A DNA stretch of 64,000 bases from UBA6623 sp965238125 (GTDB lineage: Bacteria > Acidobacteriota > Terriglobia > Bryobacterales > UBA6623): the NCBI GenBank assembly GCA_965238125.1, contig OZ250179.1, positions 1,054,001-1,118,000 on the forward strand, in the 5' to 3' direction. Below, in pieces: positions 17,198 to 25,947 of the stretch. The notes below the pieces were generated by a model that saw only the letters and a program-made list of their open reading frames with translations, made no database searches and was not told the origin of the DNA. How positions within the stretch are numbered: position 1 is the stretch's first letter; the number at the start of each line of letters is the position of its first letter. The position numbers were made by a program, and so were the translations under genes.

Positions 17198-18118
17198 GTG
17201 GCGAGCCGCGGCCGAGTTCGAGATTTCACCGAATACGCCGTCGCGCGGGTCGTTCTTAAAACCTTGGAACGGCTGCCGATGCCGGCGGCGCGGGCCTTGG
17301 CGGGGAGCATTGCCCGCCTTGCGCGGTTCGTGACGCCGCGCCGGCGGCAGGTGGCCTACCGGAATTTGGAGATCGCGATGCCGCGAAGCGATCGGGCGAC
17401 GCGCCGGCGGATCGTCGAAGGGGTCTATGAGAACCTGGGCCGCATCTTGCTCTCGTTGAGCCGCATGCGGCGGCTCAATCCCCACAACATTCACGACTGG
17501 ATCGGCTACAAAGGCTACGAGTATTTCGAGCAGGCGCTGGGCGGCGGCAAGGGCGTGCTTTTCATGACGGCGCACTTGGGCGATTGGGAATTGAGCGCCG
17601 CGGCCCATGCCCTGCTGGGACATCCGATGCATGTGATGGTCCGTAGCCTCGATAATCCGCGACTCGACAGGCTGGTCGATGATTACCGCACGCTTCACGG
17701 GAATCGCACCATTCTCAAGCAGGACTTCGGCCGCTCGCTCTTGCGCGCTTTGAAGAATAACGAAGCGGTCGGTGTCTTGGTGGACCAGAACGTCGTGGGC
17801 GACGATGCGGTTTTTGTTGACTTCTTCGGGGTCAAGGCGGCCGCAACAAGCGGTTTCGTCAAGGTCGCGATGAGAACGGGCGCGGCCGTGATCCCCGGCT
17901 TTGCGTTGTGGAATCGGGAGGAGGGACGATATGTCCTCAAGTTCTATCCACCACTCGAGTTCGCGGAAACCGGGAACCCGGAGCAAGATTTGGTAACCAA
18001 CACGCAGCGTTGTCAATCCAAGATAGAAGAGGTGATCCGGGAATATCCCGAGCAGTGGCTGTGGATTCACCGACGCTGGAAAGATAGGCCGGAAGGAGAG
18101 CCGGAACTCTATCCCTAA
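17198..18118 (+). CDS. LpxL/HtrB-family lipid A acyltransferase
   Basis: 306 residues from GTG 17198. The catalytic HxxxxE motif of the family is TAHLGDWELSA (about residue 127), and YRNLEIAMP near the N-terminus and QWLWIHRRWKDRP at the C-terminus are standard LpxL-family signatures. These inner-membrane enzymes transfer an acyl chain from acyl-ACP to Kdo-lipid A, making the acyloxyacyl group of lipopolysaccharide. The family also includes phosphatidylinositol-mannoside acyltransferases, but an outer-membrane host is implied here by the lipoproteins nearby. The next gene begins about 100 bases downstream on the same strand. Confidence 0.82.
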   Translation: MASRGRVRDFTEYAVARVVLKTLERLPMPAARALAGSIARLARFVTPRRRQVAYRNLEIAMPRSDRATRRRIVEGVYENLGRILLSLSRMRRLNPHNIHDWIGYKGYEYFEQALGGGKGVLFMTAHLGDWELSAAAHALLGHPMHVMVRSLDNPRLDRLVDDYRTLHGNRTILKQDFGRSLLRALKNNEAVGVLVDQNVVGDDAVFVDFFGVKAAATSGFVKVAMRTGAAVIPGFALWNREEGRYVLKFYPPLEFAETGNPEQDLVTNTQRCQSKIEEVIREYPEQWLWIHRRWKDRPEGEPELYP

Positions 18119-18220
18119 GGTTTGCCGGGCATCGTGGTCGGGAATGATGCGGAAAGGCGGCAAAGGCGGCGGAGACGAGTTCGGAGGGGTTCCACTTCCA
18201 GCTATACTGGGAAAGGTTAT

Positions 18221-20323
18221 ATGGGTTTTCTCGTAACCATGGCTGGACGAATGGTGACCGGACGGCGGCAACATCGCTGGGTGCTGGTCCTCTGCGCCAT
18301 GGTCGCGGTGTCGGTGTCGGTTCTGGGGGCGGCTGCCGCGCCTGAAGAGGCGCAAGATGCCGTTCCCGACCGCTCGAGCGCCTACTACCATTTTTCTCTC
18401 GGCTACCTTTACGAGCAACTCGCGGTCGAGCACCTGAACCGCGAGTATCTGTCGCGCGCGGTGGAGGAGTACCGAGCCGCCATCGAAGCCGATCCGGGCT
18501 CCGGGCTGTTGCGGCGGCAACTGATCGAACTGTTTGCGCGCGCGAATCAGCTTGACGAAGCCACGGCTGAAGCCGACAAACTGTTGGCGGAGAGGCCCGA
18601 CGATGTCGAGTTGCTGCGGCTGATGGGGCAGATCTACGGCCGTTATGCCTTCGGCCGGGGGGGCGAAATCAACGAGGAGTTGCTGAAGAAGGCGATCGCG
18701 GCCTTTGAGCAAGTGCACCAATTGGACTCGAGCGGTACCGAGTCGTTGCTGCAATTGGCGAATCTCTACCGCGCCGCCAAGCAGAAAGATAAGGCCGCGG
18801 CCACGCTAAAGGAGTTGCTCGACAAGGAACCGGATTCGACCGACGCCTTGGCCGGTTTGGCGTTTCTGTATCTTGATTCGGGCGACGCGGAAGCTGCCAT
18901 TGAAGCTCTGGAGAAAGTGAAGGCCGCGGGAGCCGCCGATCGCAATCATCTGACGACGTTGGCGACCGCCTACGAACGAGCGGGAGAGTACAAGAAGGCG
19001 GCGGCGGTGTTTCAGGAATTGCTCGACCAGGGCGACAACCCAGGACCGGCGCGACGCGGCTTGGCGCACAATCTGGTGCTGTCGGGCCAATACGATCGAG
19101 CTCTCAAGGAATACGAAATCCTGGCCACGACCGAGCCGCGCAATCCCGAAAATCATTTGCGCCTATCGCAGATCTACCGCGAGCTGCGACGCTTTGACGA
19201 GGCCCGAAAGAGTCTTCAACGGGCCCAGGAGCTAGCCCCCGATTCGCTGGAAATCAAGTACAACTTGGTTCAATTGCTCGAGGCGGAAGGCTCGACCGAT
19301 GAAGCCGTCGAGGCCCTTTCCGAATTACTGGAGGCGACCGAGAAAGACGAATATTCGCCGCGCGAGCAGGGCAACCGGGCGATGTTTCTCGAGCAGCTTG
19401 GTATGCTTCACCGCTCTCGGGAGGACACGGCCGAGGCGGAAAAAGCTTTCCGCGCGATGGCCGCGGTCAGCCCGGAGACGAAGCCCAAGGCCCTGCTGCA
19501 AATCGTGGACGGCTATCGGGCCGCTCGGCAATACGGGAAAGCTCGTCAGCTGGTGAAGACCGCGCGCAAGGAATTCTCCGACGATCGCGCGCTGGCCATG
19601 TTGCAGGCAACGGTCTTCGCCGAGACCGGCGACGCCGATAAAGGCGCGAAGGTTCTGAAAGGTCTGCTCGGTCGCGGACCGCTCGATCACCAGGTCTACC
19701 TTTCCATGGCGCAAGTCTATGAAAAAGGCAAGAAGTATGATGCTGCGGTCAAGGCGATTGACAAGGCCGAGTCGATCTCCGATACCAAGCCGCGGAAGCT
19801 GGCCGTCTTATTCACCTACGGGTCGGTGCTCGAACGCGCCAAGAGGTTCGACGAGTCAGAGAAAAAATTTCGGGAGTTGCTGGCCATTGATCCCGACAAC
19901 GCCTCGGCGATGAACTACTTGGGCTATATGCTGGCCGACCGCAATGTTCGGCTCGACGATGCTCACGAGCTGATTCAAAAGGCGCTCGATCTTGATCCCG
20001 ACAACGGTGCTTATCTCGACAGCCTGGGCTGGCTCTATTACCGCCAGGACAAATTCGAGTTGGCCGAACGTTATCTGCGACGCTCGCTGGAGCAATACAA
20101 GCACGACCCGATCGTGCTCTCGCACCTGGGAGACGTCTACTTCAAACTGCGCCAAGCCGAGCAGGCCAAACGGCACTGGGAGCGCTCGATCAAAGAATGG
20201 GAACGCAGCGCGCCCTCGGACCGCGATGATTCCGCCATCGCGGAGTTGCGCAAGAAAGTTTCGAGCCTGACGCTGCGGTCGTCCTCGGGCCCGGGCTCGG
20301 ATGACAAGAAGAAACGGCCGTAG
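18221..20323 (+). CDS. Exported tetratricopeptide-repeat protein
   Basis: 700 residues from ATG 18221, which has GGGAAAGG five bases upstream; a TATACT (18203-18208) just before could be a -10 box. A signal sequence (WVLVLCAMVAVSVSVLGAAAA, after a basic stretch) is followed by TPR units almost to the end. Well-preserved units begin AYYHFSLGYLYEQLAVEHLNREYLSRAVEEYRAAIEADP, DALAGLAFLYLDSGDAEAAIEAL, NPENHLRLSQIYRELRRFDEARKSL and GAYLDSLGWLYYRQDKFELAERYL. Such a superhelix serves as a protein-binding scaffold in the periplasm or at the outer membrane, comparable to BamD-like or secretion-assembly TPR proteins; the partner is unknown. It ends 54 bases before an exported esterase on the same strand. 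Confidence 0.85.
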   Translation: MGFLVTMAGRMVTGRRQHRWVLVLCAMVAVSVSVLGAAAAPEEAQDAVPDRSSAYYHFSLGYLYEQLAVEHLNREYLSRAVEEYRAAIEADPGSGLLRRQLIELFARANQLDEATAEADKLLAERPDDVELLRLMGQIYGRYAFGRGGEINEELLKKAIAAFEQVHQLDSSGTESLLQLANLYRAAKQKDKAAATLKELLDKEPDSTDALAGLAFLYLDSGDAEAAIEALEKVKAAGAADRNHLTTLATAYERAGEYKKAAAVFQELLDQGDNPGPARRGLAHNLVLSGQYDRALKEYEILATTEPRNPENHLRLSQIYRELRRFDEARKSLQRAQELAPDSLEIKYNLVQLLEAEGSTDEAVEALSELLEATEKDEYSPREQGNRAMFLEQLGMLHRSREDTAEAEKAFRAMAAVSPETKPKALLQIVDGYRAARQYGKARQLVKTARKEFSDDRALAMLQATVFAETGDADKGAKVLKGLLGRGPLDHQVYLSMAQVYEKGKKYDAAVKAIDKAESISDTKPRKLAVLFTYGSVLERAKRFDESEKKFRELLAIDPDNASAMNYLGYMLADRNVRLDDAHELIQKALDLDPDNGAYLDSLGWLYYRQDKFELAERYLRRSLEQYKHDPIVLSHLGDVYFKLRQAEQAKRHWERSIKEWERSAPSDRDDSAIAELRKKVSSLTLRSSSGPGSDDKKKRP

Positions 20324-20376
20324 TCAGGGATCTCCACCGGAAGGCCGCCCGGATTCCGTCAGGGGTGCGAGAGACC

Positions 20377-21999
20377 ATGAGGGACGCCGTCACTCCCCGT
20401 TCCACGCATCCTCCGCTGCTCGGGGCGTGGTTTCTCGTTGCGCTTACCCTCGGCTCCTTTCCCGCCGCGGCGCAAGTTCCCGCAGGAGTCACATCGAGCG
20501 ACGCGGAAATGATGCGGGGCATATTCCGCAATCGCATAGTCTCCTACGCCCGCCGGCCCGACGCCAACCCAGCGGTGCTGGAGATCTACCGCGCTTACGG
20601 CAGGCGACCTCCCGGTCTCATCGACGCGCTCGCAACCTATCAAGGGTTAGCGAGAGGAATCGCGCTGATGACGGGCCGACCGTGGGACGAACCCCGCGAG
20701 ATCGCCGCCGCGCTCGATATGCGCCTGCCGACGAAGCTGGCCGAGCCGGGCGACACAGTAAGGGCCAAGGTCTTTCCTTTGTACAAGCGCGAGCAACCGC
20801 TGACGGGCCGCTACCAGGTTCGCCTGTTGGTGCGAGACCCCGCGGGAGGTGACGCCGGGATCGCCCGCGAAGTGCAACTCACGAAAGCGGCCATGACCGA
20901 CCTGACGTTCGATCTCCCGCCGTCGCTCAAACCAGGGCGCTATCAGGTCGAGTACGTGCTGCGGCACGTCGATGAACAAACCGTCGACTCCGGGGAGGTT
21001 TCACCGGAAAAGCCCGACTCGGTATTGGTTTCGGCGACGCGGTATCTCTATGTGCTCCGTGATGTGAAAGCCAGGCTGGCGGCGCTCAAGCAACGACACG
21101 CGAAGCTGCGGAAGAAGTTCTCGAAAAAGAGCGTCCGTCACCGACTAGCAGTGACGACGATCGAATGGCTCTTAGGGGCATATGGAAAGGCGGCAAAGAA
21201 CAGCTATCCGGGGCCGCCGATCCTGGTCGCCTCGATGCAGCGCTGGGGGCGAAACGTTGAACCGGTCGACTACGTTCGAGAGCTCGGCGCGGCCGAAAAG
21301 TCGGCCGACGCGCTCGAGGCGGGCCGAGATCCGCTGGCCGGTCGAAAAGGCCATCTGCACTTGGCGCATTCGTCGGCGGCGATGCAGCGATTGTCTCCGT
21401 TTCGGCTCTACGTTCCGAGCCGTTTCCAGGCCGGCGAAACCTATCCCTTGGCGGTCGGGCTCCACGGGGCCGGGTCGAATGAGAATGCCTATATGGACTT
21501 CTATGAGGGGTCGTTTCGAAAGAACGCCGAACAGCGAGGGTATATCGCGGTCTCACCGCTCGGTCAGGGCCCGTATGGGGGCTTTTGGGAGTCAGACGGC
21601 GGCGGCCGCGAAGTGATGGAAGTGATCACGCTTGTGCAGAAGGCCTATCCGGTCGACAAGAAGCGTATCTACCTGACGGGTCATTCGATGGGCGGCGGAG
21701 GCACGATCCACTTGGGATTTAATCACCCGGACCGTTTCGCCGCCTTGGCGCCGGTGGCGGGGTTTTTCGGGCAGACTTCGCAGCTTGGCAAGGCGAAGAA
21801 AATGCCCTTACTCATTGCCCAAGGGGAAACGGATCGCGTGGTGAAGGCCGAGCGCGCCCGCGCCTTACATCAGGCCGCGCAGCAGATGGGCATGCCTAAT
21901 GTGAAGTATCTCGAGCTGCCGGGCGTCGGGCATTTTCGCATCGCGCAGCTAGTGATGGGCGACGTTTTCGATTGGTTTGACCGGCACGTGAAGGAGTAG
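20377..21999 (+). CDS. Exported alpha/beta-hydrolase (esterase/depolymerase-like)
   Basis: 540 residues from ATG 20377 (GTG 20365 is possible). A signal peptide (WFLVALTLGSFPAAAQ) leads to about 300 residues with two recognisable beta-rich stretches (TKLAEPGDTVRAKVFPLY and LTFDLPPSLKPGRYQVEYVLR). A C-terminal hydrolase domain follows: YPLAVGLHGAGSNENAYMD, the nucleophile elbow GHSMGGGG (Ser), GETDRVV (Asp) and GVGHF (His), a complete catalytic triad. This arrangement resembles polyhydroxybutyrate depolymerase/feruloyl esterase-type peptidases (COG1506/COG4099 groups). The substrate is unknown, but the enzyme should act outside the cytoplasm. Confidence 0.82.
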   Translation: MRDAVTPRSTHPPLLGAWFLVALTLGSFPAAAQVPAGVTSSDAEMMRGIFRNRIVSYARRPDANPAVLEIYRAYGRRPPGLIDALATYQGLARGIALMTGRPWDEPREIAAALDMRLPTKLAEPGDTVRAKVFPLYKREQPLTGRYQVRLLVRDPAGGDAGIAREVQLTKAAMTDLTFDLPPSLKPGRYQVEYVLRHVDEQTVDSGEVSPEKPDSVLVSATRYLYVLRDVKARLAALKQRHAKLRKKFSKKSVRHRLAVTTIEWLLGAYGKAAKNSYPGPPILVASMQRWGRNVEPVDYVRELGAAEKSADALEAGRDPLAGRKGHLHLAHSSAAMQRLSPFRLYVPSRFQAGETYPLAVGLHGAGSNENAYMDFYEGSFRKNAEQRGYIAVSPLGQGPYGGFWESDGGGREVMEVITLVQKAYPVDKKRIYLTGHSMGGGGTIHLGFNHPDRFAALAPVAGFFGQTSQLGKAKKMPLLIAQGETDRVVKAERARALHQAAQQMGMPNVKYLELPGVGHFRIAQLVMGDVFDWFDRHVKE

Positions 22000-22033
22000 G
22001 ATCGGCGGCGAGACTTGCTTCAACCGCGGGCGG

Positions 22034-23152
22034 CTACACCAAGACAGTAAAGGAGGCTTCGTCGCGCTGAACGGGGCGGTAGAGGGTGTCGCGTTCGAGC
22101 GGCTCGCGGCCGGCGTGGCGGATGAGACGCAGCAGATCCTCGCGCCGCAACGATTGCGACGTTTTGGCCCCGGCGTCGTGGTAGATCTTTTCCTCGACAA
22201 CCGTACCGTCAAGGTCGTCGGCGCCAAAGCGTTGCGCGACCTGGGCGATCTGCTCGGTCATCATGATCCAGTAGGCCTTGATGTGAGGGAAGTTGTCGAG
22301 CAGCAACCGGGCGACGGCGATGTTTTTGATGTCGTCAATGCCGCCGGTCGTCGGCAGATGCCGCATCGGCGTGTTTTCAGGATGAAAGGCGAGCGGGATG
22401 AAGGTTTGGAAGCCGCCGGTTTCGTCCTGTAGGGCGCGCAGTTTGAGTAGGTGATCGACGCGGTCTTGCTCGGTCTCGATGTGACCGTAGAGCATGGTGG
22501 CGTTCGACTTCAGGCCGAGTTGGTGGGCGATTCTGGCGGTGTCGATCCACTCCTCGCCGTCGATCTTGTGATCGCAAATCACGCGCCGCACGCGCTCTTG
22601 GAAGATTTCCGCGCCGCCGCCGGGGAGCGATTGCACGCCAGCGTCCTTCAAGCGCTCAAGAGCCTCCTTGATCGAAATCCGAGCCCGACGCGCGAGGTAC
22701 CCGATCTCGACCATGGTGAAGGCCTTTAAGTGAACTTCGGGATAGCGTTCGCGCAACCCGCTGATCATCTCGCAGTACCAGTCGAGACTAAGCTCGGGGT
22801 GAAGGCCGCCTACGATGTGAAACTCCGAGACGGCTTCGGTGTAGCCTTCGCCGGCGATTTGCCACACCTGGTCGAGCGACATCGTATAGGCTTTGTCGTC
22901 ACGCACTTGGCGCCCGAAGGCGCACAATTTGCAGGCGGCAACGCAGACGTTCGTAGGGTTGATGTGGCGGTTGACGTTGAAGAACGTGACGTTGCCGTTG
23001 AGGCGCTCTCGAACGAGGTTGGCGAGCCGGCCGAGGGTCAAGAGGCCATGGGAGCGGTAGAGCGCCACGCCGTCTTCAAACGATAGGCGTTCGCCGGCGT
23101 TAACCTTGCGGGCGATCGGTCGCAGTTGCGGATCGTCGATGAAAGACGACAT
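22034..23152 (-). CDS. mqnE: Aminofutalosine synthase (radical SAM)
   Basis: 372 residues from ATG 23152. The radical-SAM cluster motif is C-VAA-C-KL-C in NPTNVCVAACKLCAFGR, the Cx3Cx2C spacing of the family. NRHINPTNVC, HIVGGLHPEL, SLPGGGAEIF and AYWIMM are MqnE/MqnC/CofH-type signatures; the NRHIN opening and FHPENTP region favour MqnE. The enzyme joins a chorismate-derived substrate to SAM, giving aminofutalosine in the alternative (futalosine) menaquinone pathway. Other mqn genes are not in the window. MqnC is the main alternative assignment. Confidence 0.85.
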   Translation of the reverse strand: MSSFIDDPQLRPIARKVNAGERLSFEDGVALYRSHGLLTLGRLANLVRERLNGNVTFFNVNRHINPTNVCVAACKLCAFGRQVRDDKAYTMSLDQVWQIAGEGYTEAVSEFHIVGGLHPELSLDWYCEMISGLRERYPEVHLKAFTMVEIGYLARRARISIKEALERLKDAGVQSLPGGGAEIFQERVRRVICDHKIDGEEWIDTARIAHQLGLKSNATMLYGHIETEQDRVDHLLKLRALQDETGGFQTFIPLAFHPENTPMRHLPTTGGIDDIKNIAVARLLLDNFPHIKAYWIMMTEQIAQVAQRFGADDLDGTVVEEKIYHDAGAKTSQSLRREDLLRLIRHAGREPLERDTLYRPVQRDEASFTVLV

Positions 23153-23309
23153 TGTTTAGCGCGCCGCAGGCGCGGATCGCGGGACCAAGTTGTCAGAATA
23201 GCACGGCGGGAATGGAGCTACGAGAGTTGGGCGCCGGTGATACCGTTGAACGGGACAGCTTGACGGAACCGGTGGAACATCACGATAGCGGCGGGGTTCT
23301 TACCGTTGA

Positions 23310-23440
23310 TCGGGCCATGGCTCAAGCCCAAAGAGGAAGGCCGCTGAAGCGGCCTAATCGTCCGGTAGCGGCGGTCACGCCGGCCCTGAAGGACCGGCCT
23401 ATTTGCGCTACCCAAGCCCGGTGAACCGGGCTCGCCTTCT
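23310..23440. repeat. Partial copy of composite intergenic repeat
   Basis: The 23153-23547 gap has no gene. It carries GAAGGCCGCTGAAGCGGCC, then AGGACCGGCCTATTTGCGC, then CCAAGCCCGGTGAACCGGGC, in the order seen at 7230-7395 but ending before the GCGGGGA hairpin. It separates the 5' end of mqnE from the 3' end of fliL. Confidence 0.5.
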
Positions 23441-23547
23441 CTTTTCATCGCACAAACCCCGGTTTCATGCACCCCGAGCGGGACGTCCGGCGTCATCTCC
23501 GGTGTACCGGCTGTGTGCTGAGTTATCGGTGTTGCACGAAAGAGGAT

Positions 23548-23928
23548 CTACTGCACGACGAATTCGGAAAACAGCACTTCTTTCAATTCGGCGTTTTCGA
23601 GCAACGGCGTCAACCTCCCGCGGATTTCGTCGCGAAATACCGCCTTGCCCTCGGCGTCAGCGAGATCCTTCGGCGTCTTGGACGAAAGCAGCGTCAGCAC
23701 TTGGTCACGAAGCCGTGCCATGACCACGGCGTCTTCCTGAATTTCGGCGGCCCGTGTGTCGGGGGCGACGGCGAGCTTGAGTTGCAGTTTGGCGTAGCGG
23801 TCGCCCGAGGGGTGGTTAATATTCGTTAAGAATGTCTCCATCTCGAGGATACCGGCCTTGGCCTCAACCTCGGCTTCGTCCTCGTCATCGCCGCAACCGG
23901 GCGTTACGCCCAACGAGAGCGCTAACAC
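23548..23928 (-). CDS. fliL: FliL-like flagellar stator-associated protein
   Basis: 126 residues from GTG 23928, the only usual start codon between the TGA of pomB and the conserved region. The body (METFLTNINHPSGDRYAKLQLKLAV, IQEDAVVMARLRDQVLTLLSSKTPKDL, FRDEIRGRL, VLFSEFVVQ) matches FliL, which sits beside the stator ring and modulates torque. The N-terminus is unusual. Instead of a clear transmembrane helix it has a short hydrophobic stretch ending GVTPGC, which could be a weak lipobox, followed by an acidic run. An unannotated ATA start would lengthen the hydrophobic part. It is the last gene of the pomA-pomB-fliL cluster. Confidence 0.8.
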   Translation of the reverse strand: MLALSLGVTPGCGDDEDEAEVEAKAGILEMETFLTNINHPSGDRYAKLQLKLAVAPDTRAAEIQEDAVVMARLRDQVLTLLSSKTPKDLADAEGKAVFRDEIRGRLTPLLENAELKEVLFSEFVVQ

Positions 23929-23951
23929 GGCAAATAGGCAACCAAGACTTG

Positions 23952-24749
23952 CTATTCACGGGGGCTTCCTCCAGCTTCGGTCGGCGGTTCGGCGGGTTGT
24001 GGTTCCGCGATCAGTTCTTCGAGCGCTTTTTGATCAGGAGCGGTTTCTTTCGTGGAAAAGACGAATTCGACGCGGCGATTAGCCTCGCGTCCCATGGCCG
24101 AGTCGTTCGACTCGACCGCGACGGTGTGAGCCTGCCCGATGGCGCGCATGCTCTCGGCCTTAACGCCCCGTTCGGCCAAGTAGCGAACGGCTTGTCCGGC
24201 GCGTGCCGCGGACAGTTCCCAGTTGCTCGGATACACGGCCGTGGCGATCGGAATGTTATCGGTGTGTCCGACGACATCGACCGACCGGTTGACGCGGGAA
24301 ATATACAGGGCCAGCGCGTTCAACACGGGATGGGCTTTGTCTTTCAATTCGGCGCGTCCGGAATCAAACATCAGATCGCCTTGCAGCTGCAAGATGACGC
24401 CGTGTTTGTCGACCTTTGCCTCGCCGATTTGTTGCATGCCGGCTTCCTCGAGCATCTCTTCGAGTTGACGAACAATTTCCTCGGCGGTCGGCCCGTCCCC
24501 GCCGTCGCCCTCTTTGGGGTCTTCGTAAGGCAGTAGGTTCTGCCCCATCGGGACATCGGAAAGATCCAGCCGCGATTTCAACCCGAAGGCATCGCGCATC
24601 GAGCCGGACATCTCGCGGAACTTGACGACCTCCATGTGTGAGAAAGACAGCAGCAAGACGAAGAACGTCAGCAGCAGGGACATCAGGTCGGCGAAAGTGA
24701 CCATCCATTCCGGCGCGCCGGCCTTACACTCACAGGGTTCTTCCTTCAT
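23952..24749 (-). CDS. pomB: PomB/MotB-type flagellar stator protein
   Basis: 265 residues. A short cytoplasmic N-terminus with CEC is followed by one membrane helix, PEWMVTFADLMSLLLTFFVLLL, containing the ion-carrying Asp21. The plug/linker SFSHMEVVKFREMSGSMRDAFG closely resembles PomB of sodium-driven motors. The C-terminus is an OmpA-like peptidoglycan-binding domain (VVGHTDNIPI, NWELSAARA, NRRVEFVF). With PomA it forms the stator that couples ion flow to flagellar rotation. The start ATG overlaps the pomA stop by 4 bases (ATGA), so the two are co-translated. Sodium use is inferred from similarity. Confidence 0.88.
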   Translation of the reverse strand: MKEEPCECKAGAPEWMVTFADLMSLLLTFFVLLLSFSHMEVVKFREMSGSMRDAFGLKSRLDLSDVPMGQNLLPYEDPKEGDGGDGPTAEEIVRQLEEMLEEAGMQQIGEAKVDKHGVILQLQGDLMFDSGRAELKDKAHPVLNALALYISRVNRSVDVVGHTDNIPIATAVYPSNWELSAARAGQAVRYLAERGVKAESMRAIGQAHTVAVESNDSAMGREANRRVEFVFSTKETAPDQKALEELIAEPQPAEPPTEAGGSPRE

Positions 24750-25513
24750 GACTCCGACGATTTTTCCGCGCCTTTACGCAGTTTCGGAGCCAGAAAGCCT
24801 TTGAGTTGCTGGTCAATCGTGGAGGGGTTGCTCCCTTGCGCGATCCCGATGACGCCCTCCAGGCAAATCGACATGCTCAACACTTCCTCTTGGGAGCGCA
24901 CCTTCAACTTATCGGCTAAAGGCAGACAGACTACGTTGGACAACAGCGCGCCGTAGAGCGTCGTCAATAGGGCGATGGCCATGGCCGGGCCGATCGAGGA
25001 CGGGTCACTCATATTGGCGAGCATTTGCACCAGCCCAATCAGGGTTCCGATCATGCCGAAAGCCGGCGCCGCCTGCCCCATGCCCTCGAGAATCTCCTGA
25101 CCTCGCTTGTGCCGTTGGGCGGTGGAAGTCAAGTCGGTCTCGAGCACCGAGCGGATTTCGTCCGATTTCATACCATCCACGCAAAGCTGGATTCCCTTGG
25201 CGAGGAAGGCGTACTCGATTTCGACCTTTTCGAGAGCCAAGATGTCTTTGCGAGCCGTCTTGGCCATCTCGACGACGTTCCCGATCAGCTCGCCGGCCAC
25301 GGGAACCTTCGTCGAGAAGGCTTTGCCGACCACGCCGACGGTTCCTAGAACCGAGGCCAGTGGGTTGCGCATCAACGTCGCGCCGATCGTGCCGCCGACC
25401 ACGACCAGCGCGGAGGGTATGTTCACGAAAATGATCGGTGAACCGCCGAGAGCAATCGTCGCCCCGACGAGAATGAAACAAAGAACGATGCCGACAATTG
25501 TCGCGAGATCCAT
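24746..25513 (-). CDS. pomA: PomA/MotA-type flagellar stator protein
   Basis: 255 residues, the length of PomA/MotP more than of the ~295-residue proton MotA. Four hydrophobic helices are visible: IVGIVLCFILVGATIALGG, ALVVVGGTIGATLM, FGMIGTLIGLVQMLANM and MAIALLTTLYGALLSNVVCLPLA. Between helices 2 and 3 lies a charged cytoplasmic loop (VEIEYAFLAKGIQL, SVLETDLTSTAQRHKRGQ) that contacts FliG. It is the first gene of a stator operon with pomB and fliL; no other flagellar genes are in the window, so the motor itself is encoded elsewhere. Confidence 0.88.
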   Translation of the reverse strand: MDLATIVGIVLCFILVGATIALGGSPIIFVNIPSALVVVGGTIGATLMRNPLASVLGTVGVVGKAFSTKVPVAGELIGNVVEMAKTARKDILALEKVEIEYAFLAKGIQLCVDGMKSDEIRSVLETDLTSTAQRHKRGQEILEGMGQAAPAFGMIGTLIGLVQMLANMSDPSSIGPAMAIALLTTLYGALLSNVVCLPLADKLKVRSQEEVLSMSICLEGVIGIAQGSNPSTIDQQLKGFLAPKLRKGAEKSSES

Positions 25514-25947
25514 AAACGCGATTTGGAATCCGTATTCCTGTGAGAGCGTATCGGCGGACGGGGAGCAAACTTGAGCGGAACCGGCGAAGAGCTTGGGAGA
25601 AGGATGAGAAGGAATTGGAGAGGAGAAAACACTGCCGGCCGCGGGCGTTTTCGGGGCCGGGTCGCGACGGCGCGCGACAGCGCGTCAAGGCATTCTCAGA
25701 CATCGGTTAGAGTTCCATCACGTTCGTTCAAAAAAATGTGGTGCTTTCTTTTCAACACGTTGCCTCGCGCGGCCGAAGGGAAAGGCCAGGGGCGGGGGTA
25801 CACTGGAAGCGGTCAATCAACTTCTTCCCTAGAGAAATACGGGCGAGCGCAAACGCAGTCCGCAAGACGATTAAGCCGCCGCCATGCAATGCCGATAAGT
25901 AGTTTTGAATTCGCGGCGGTCGCCACAAGCCAGACGGGAGCCGAACG
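25514..25947. other. Divergent intergenic region, no gene seen
   Basis: 434 bases separate the starts of pomA (leftward) and the ClpB-like ATPase (rightward). No open frame here resembles a protein. The part near 25720-25760 is AT-richer (an A-run in TTCAAAAAAATGTGG) and would suit promoters, but I cannot fix -35/-10 boxes with confidence. Confidence 0.5.

Noticed and set aside
17183..18754. 523-codon minus-strand frame opposite the acyltransferase and TPR genes
   Set aside because: Both opposite-strand genes are clearly recognisable, and the antisense product has no conserved motif.
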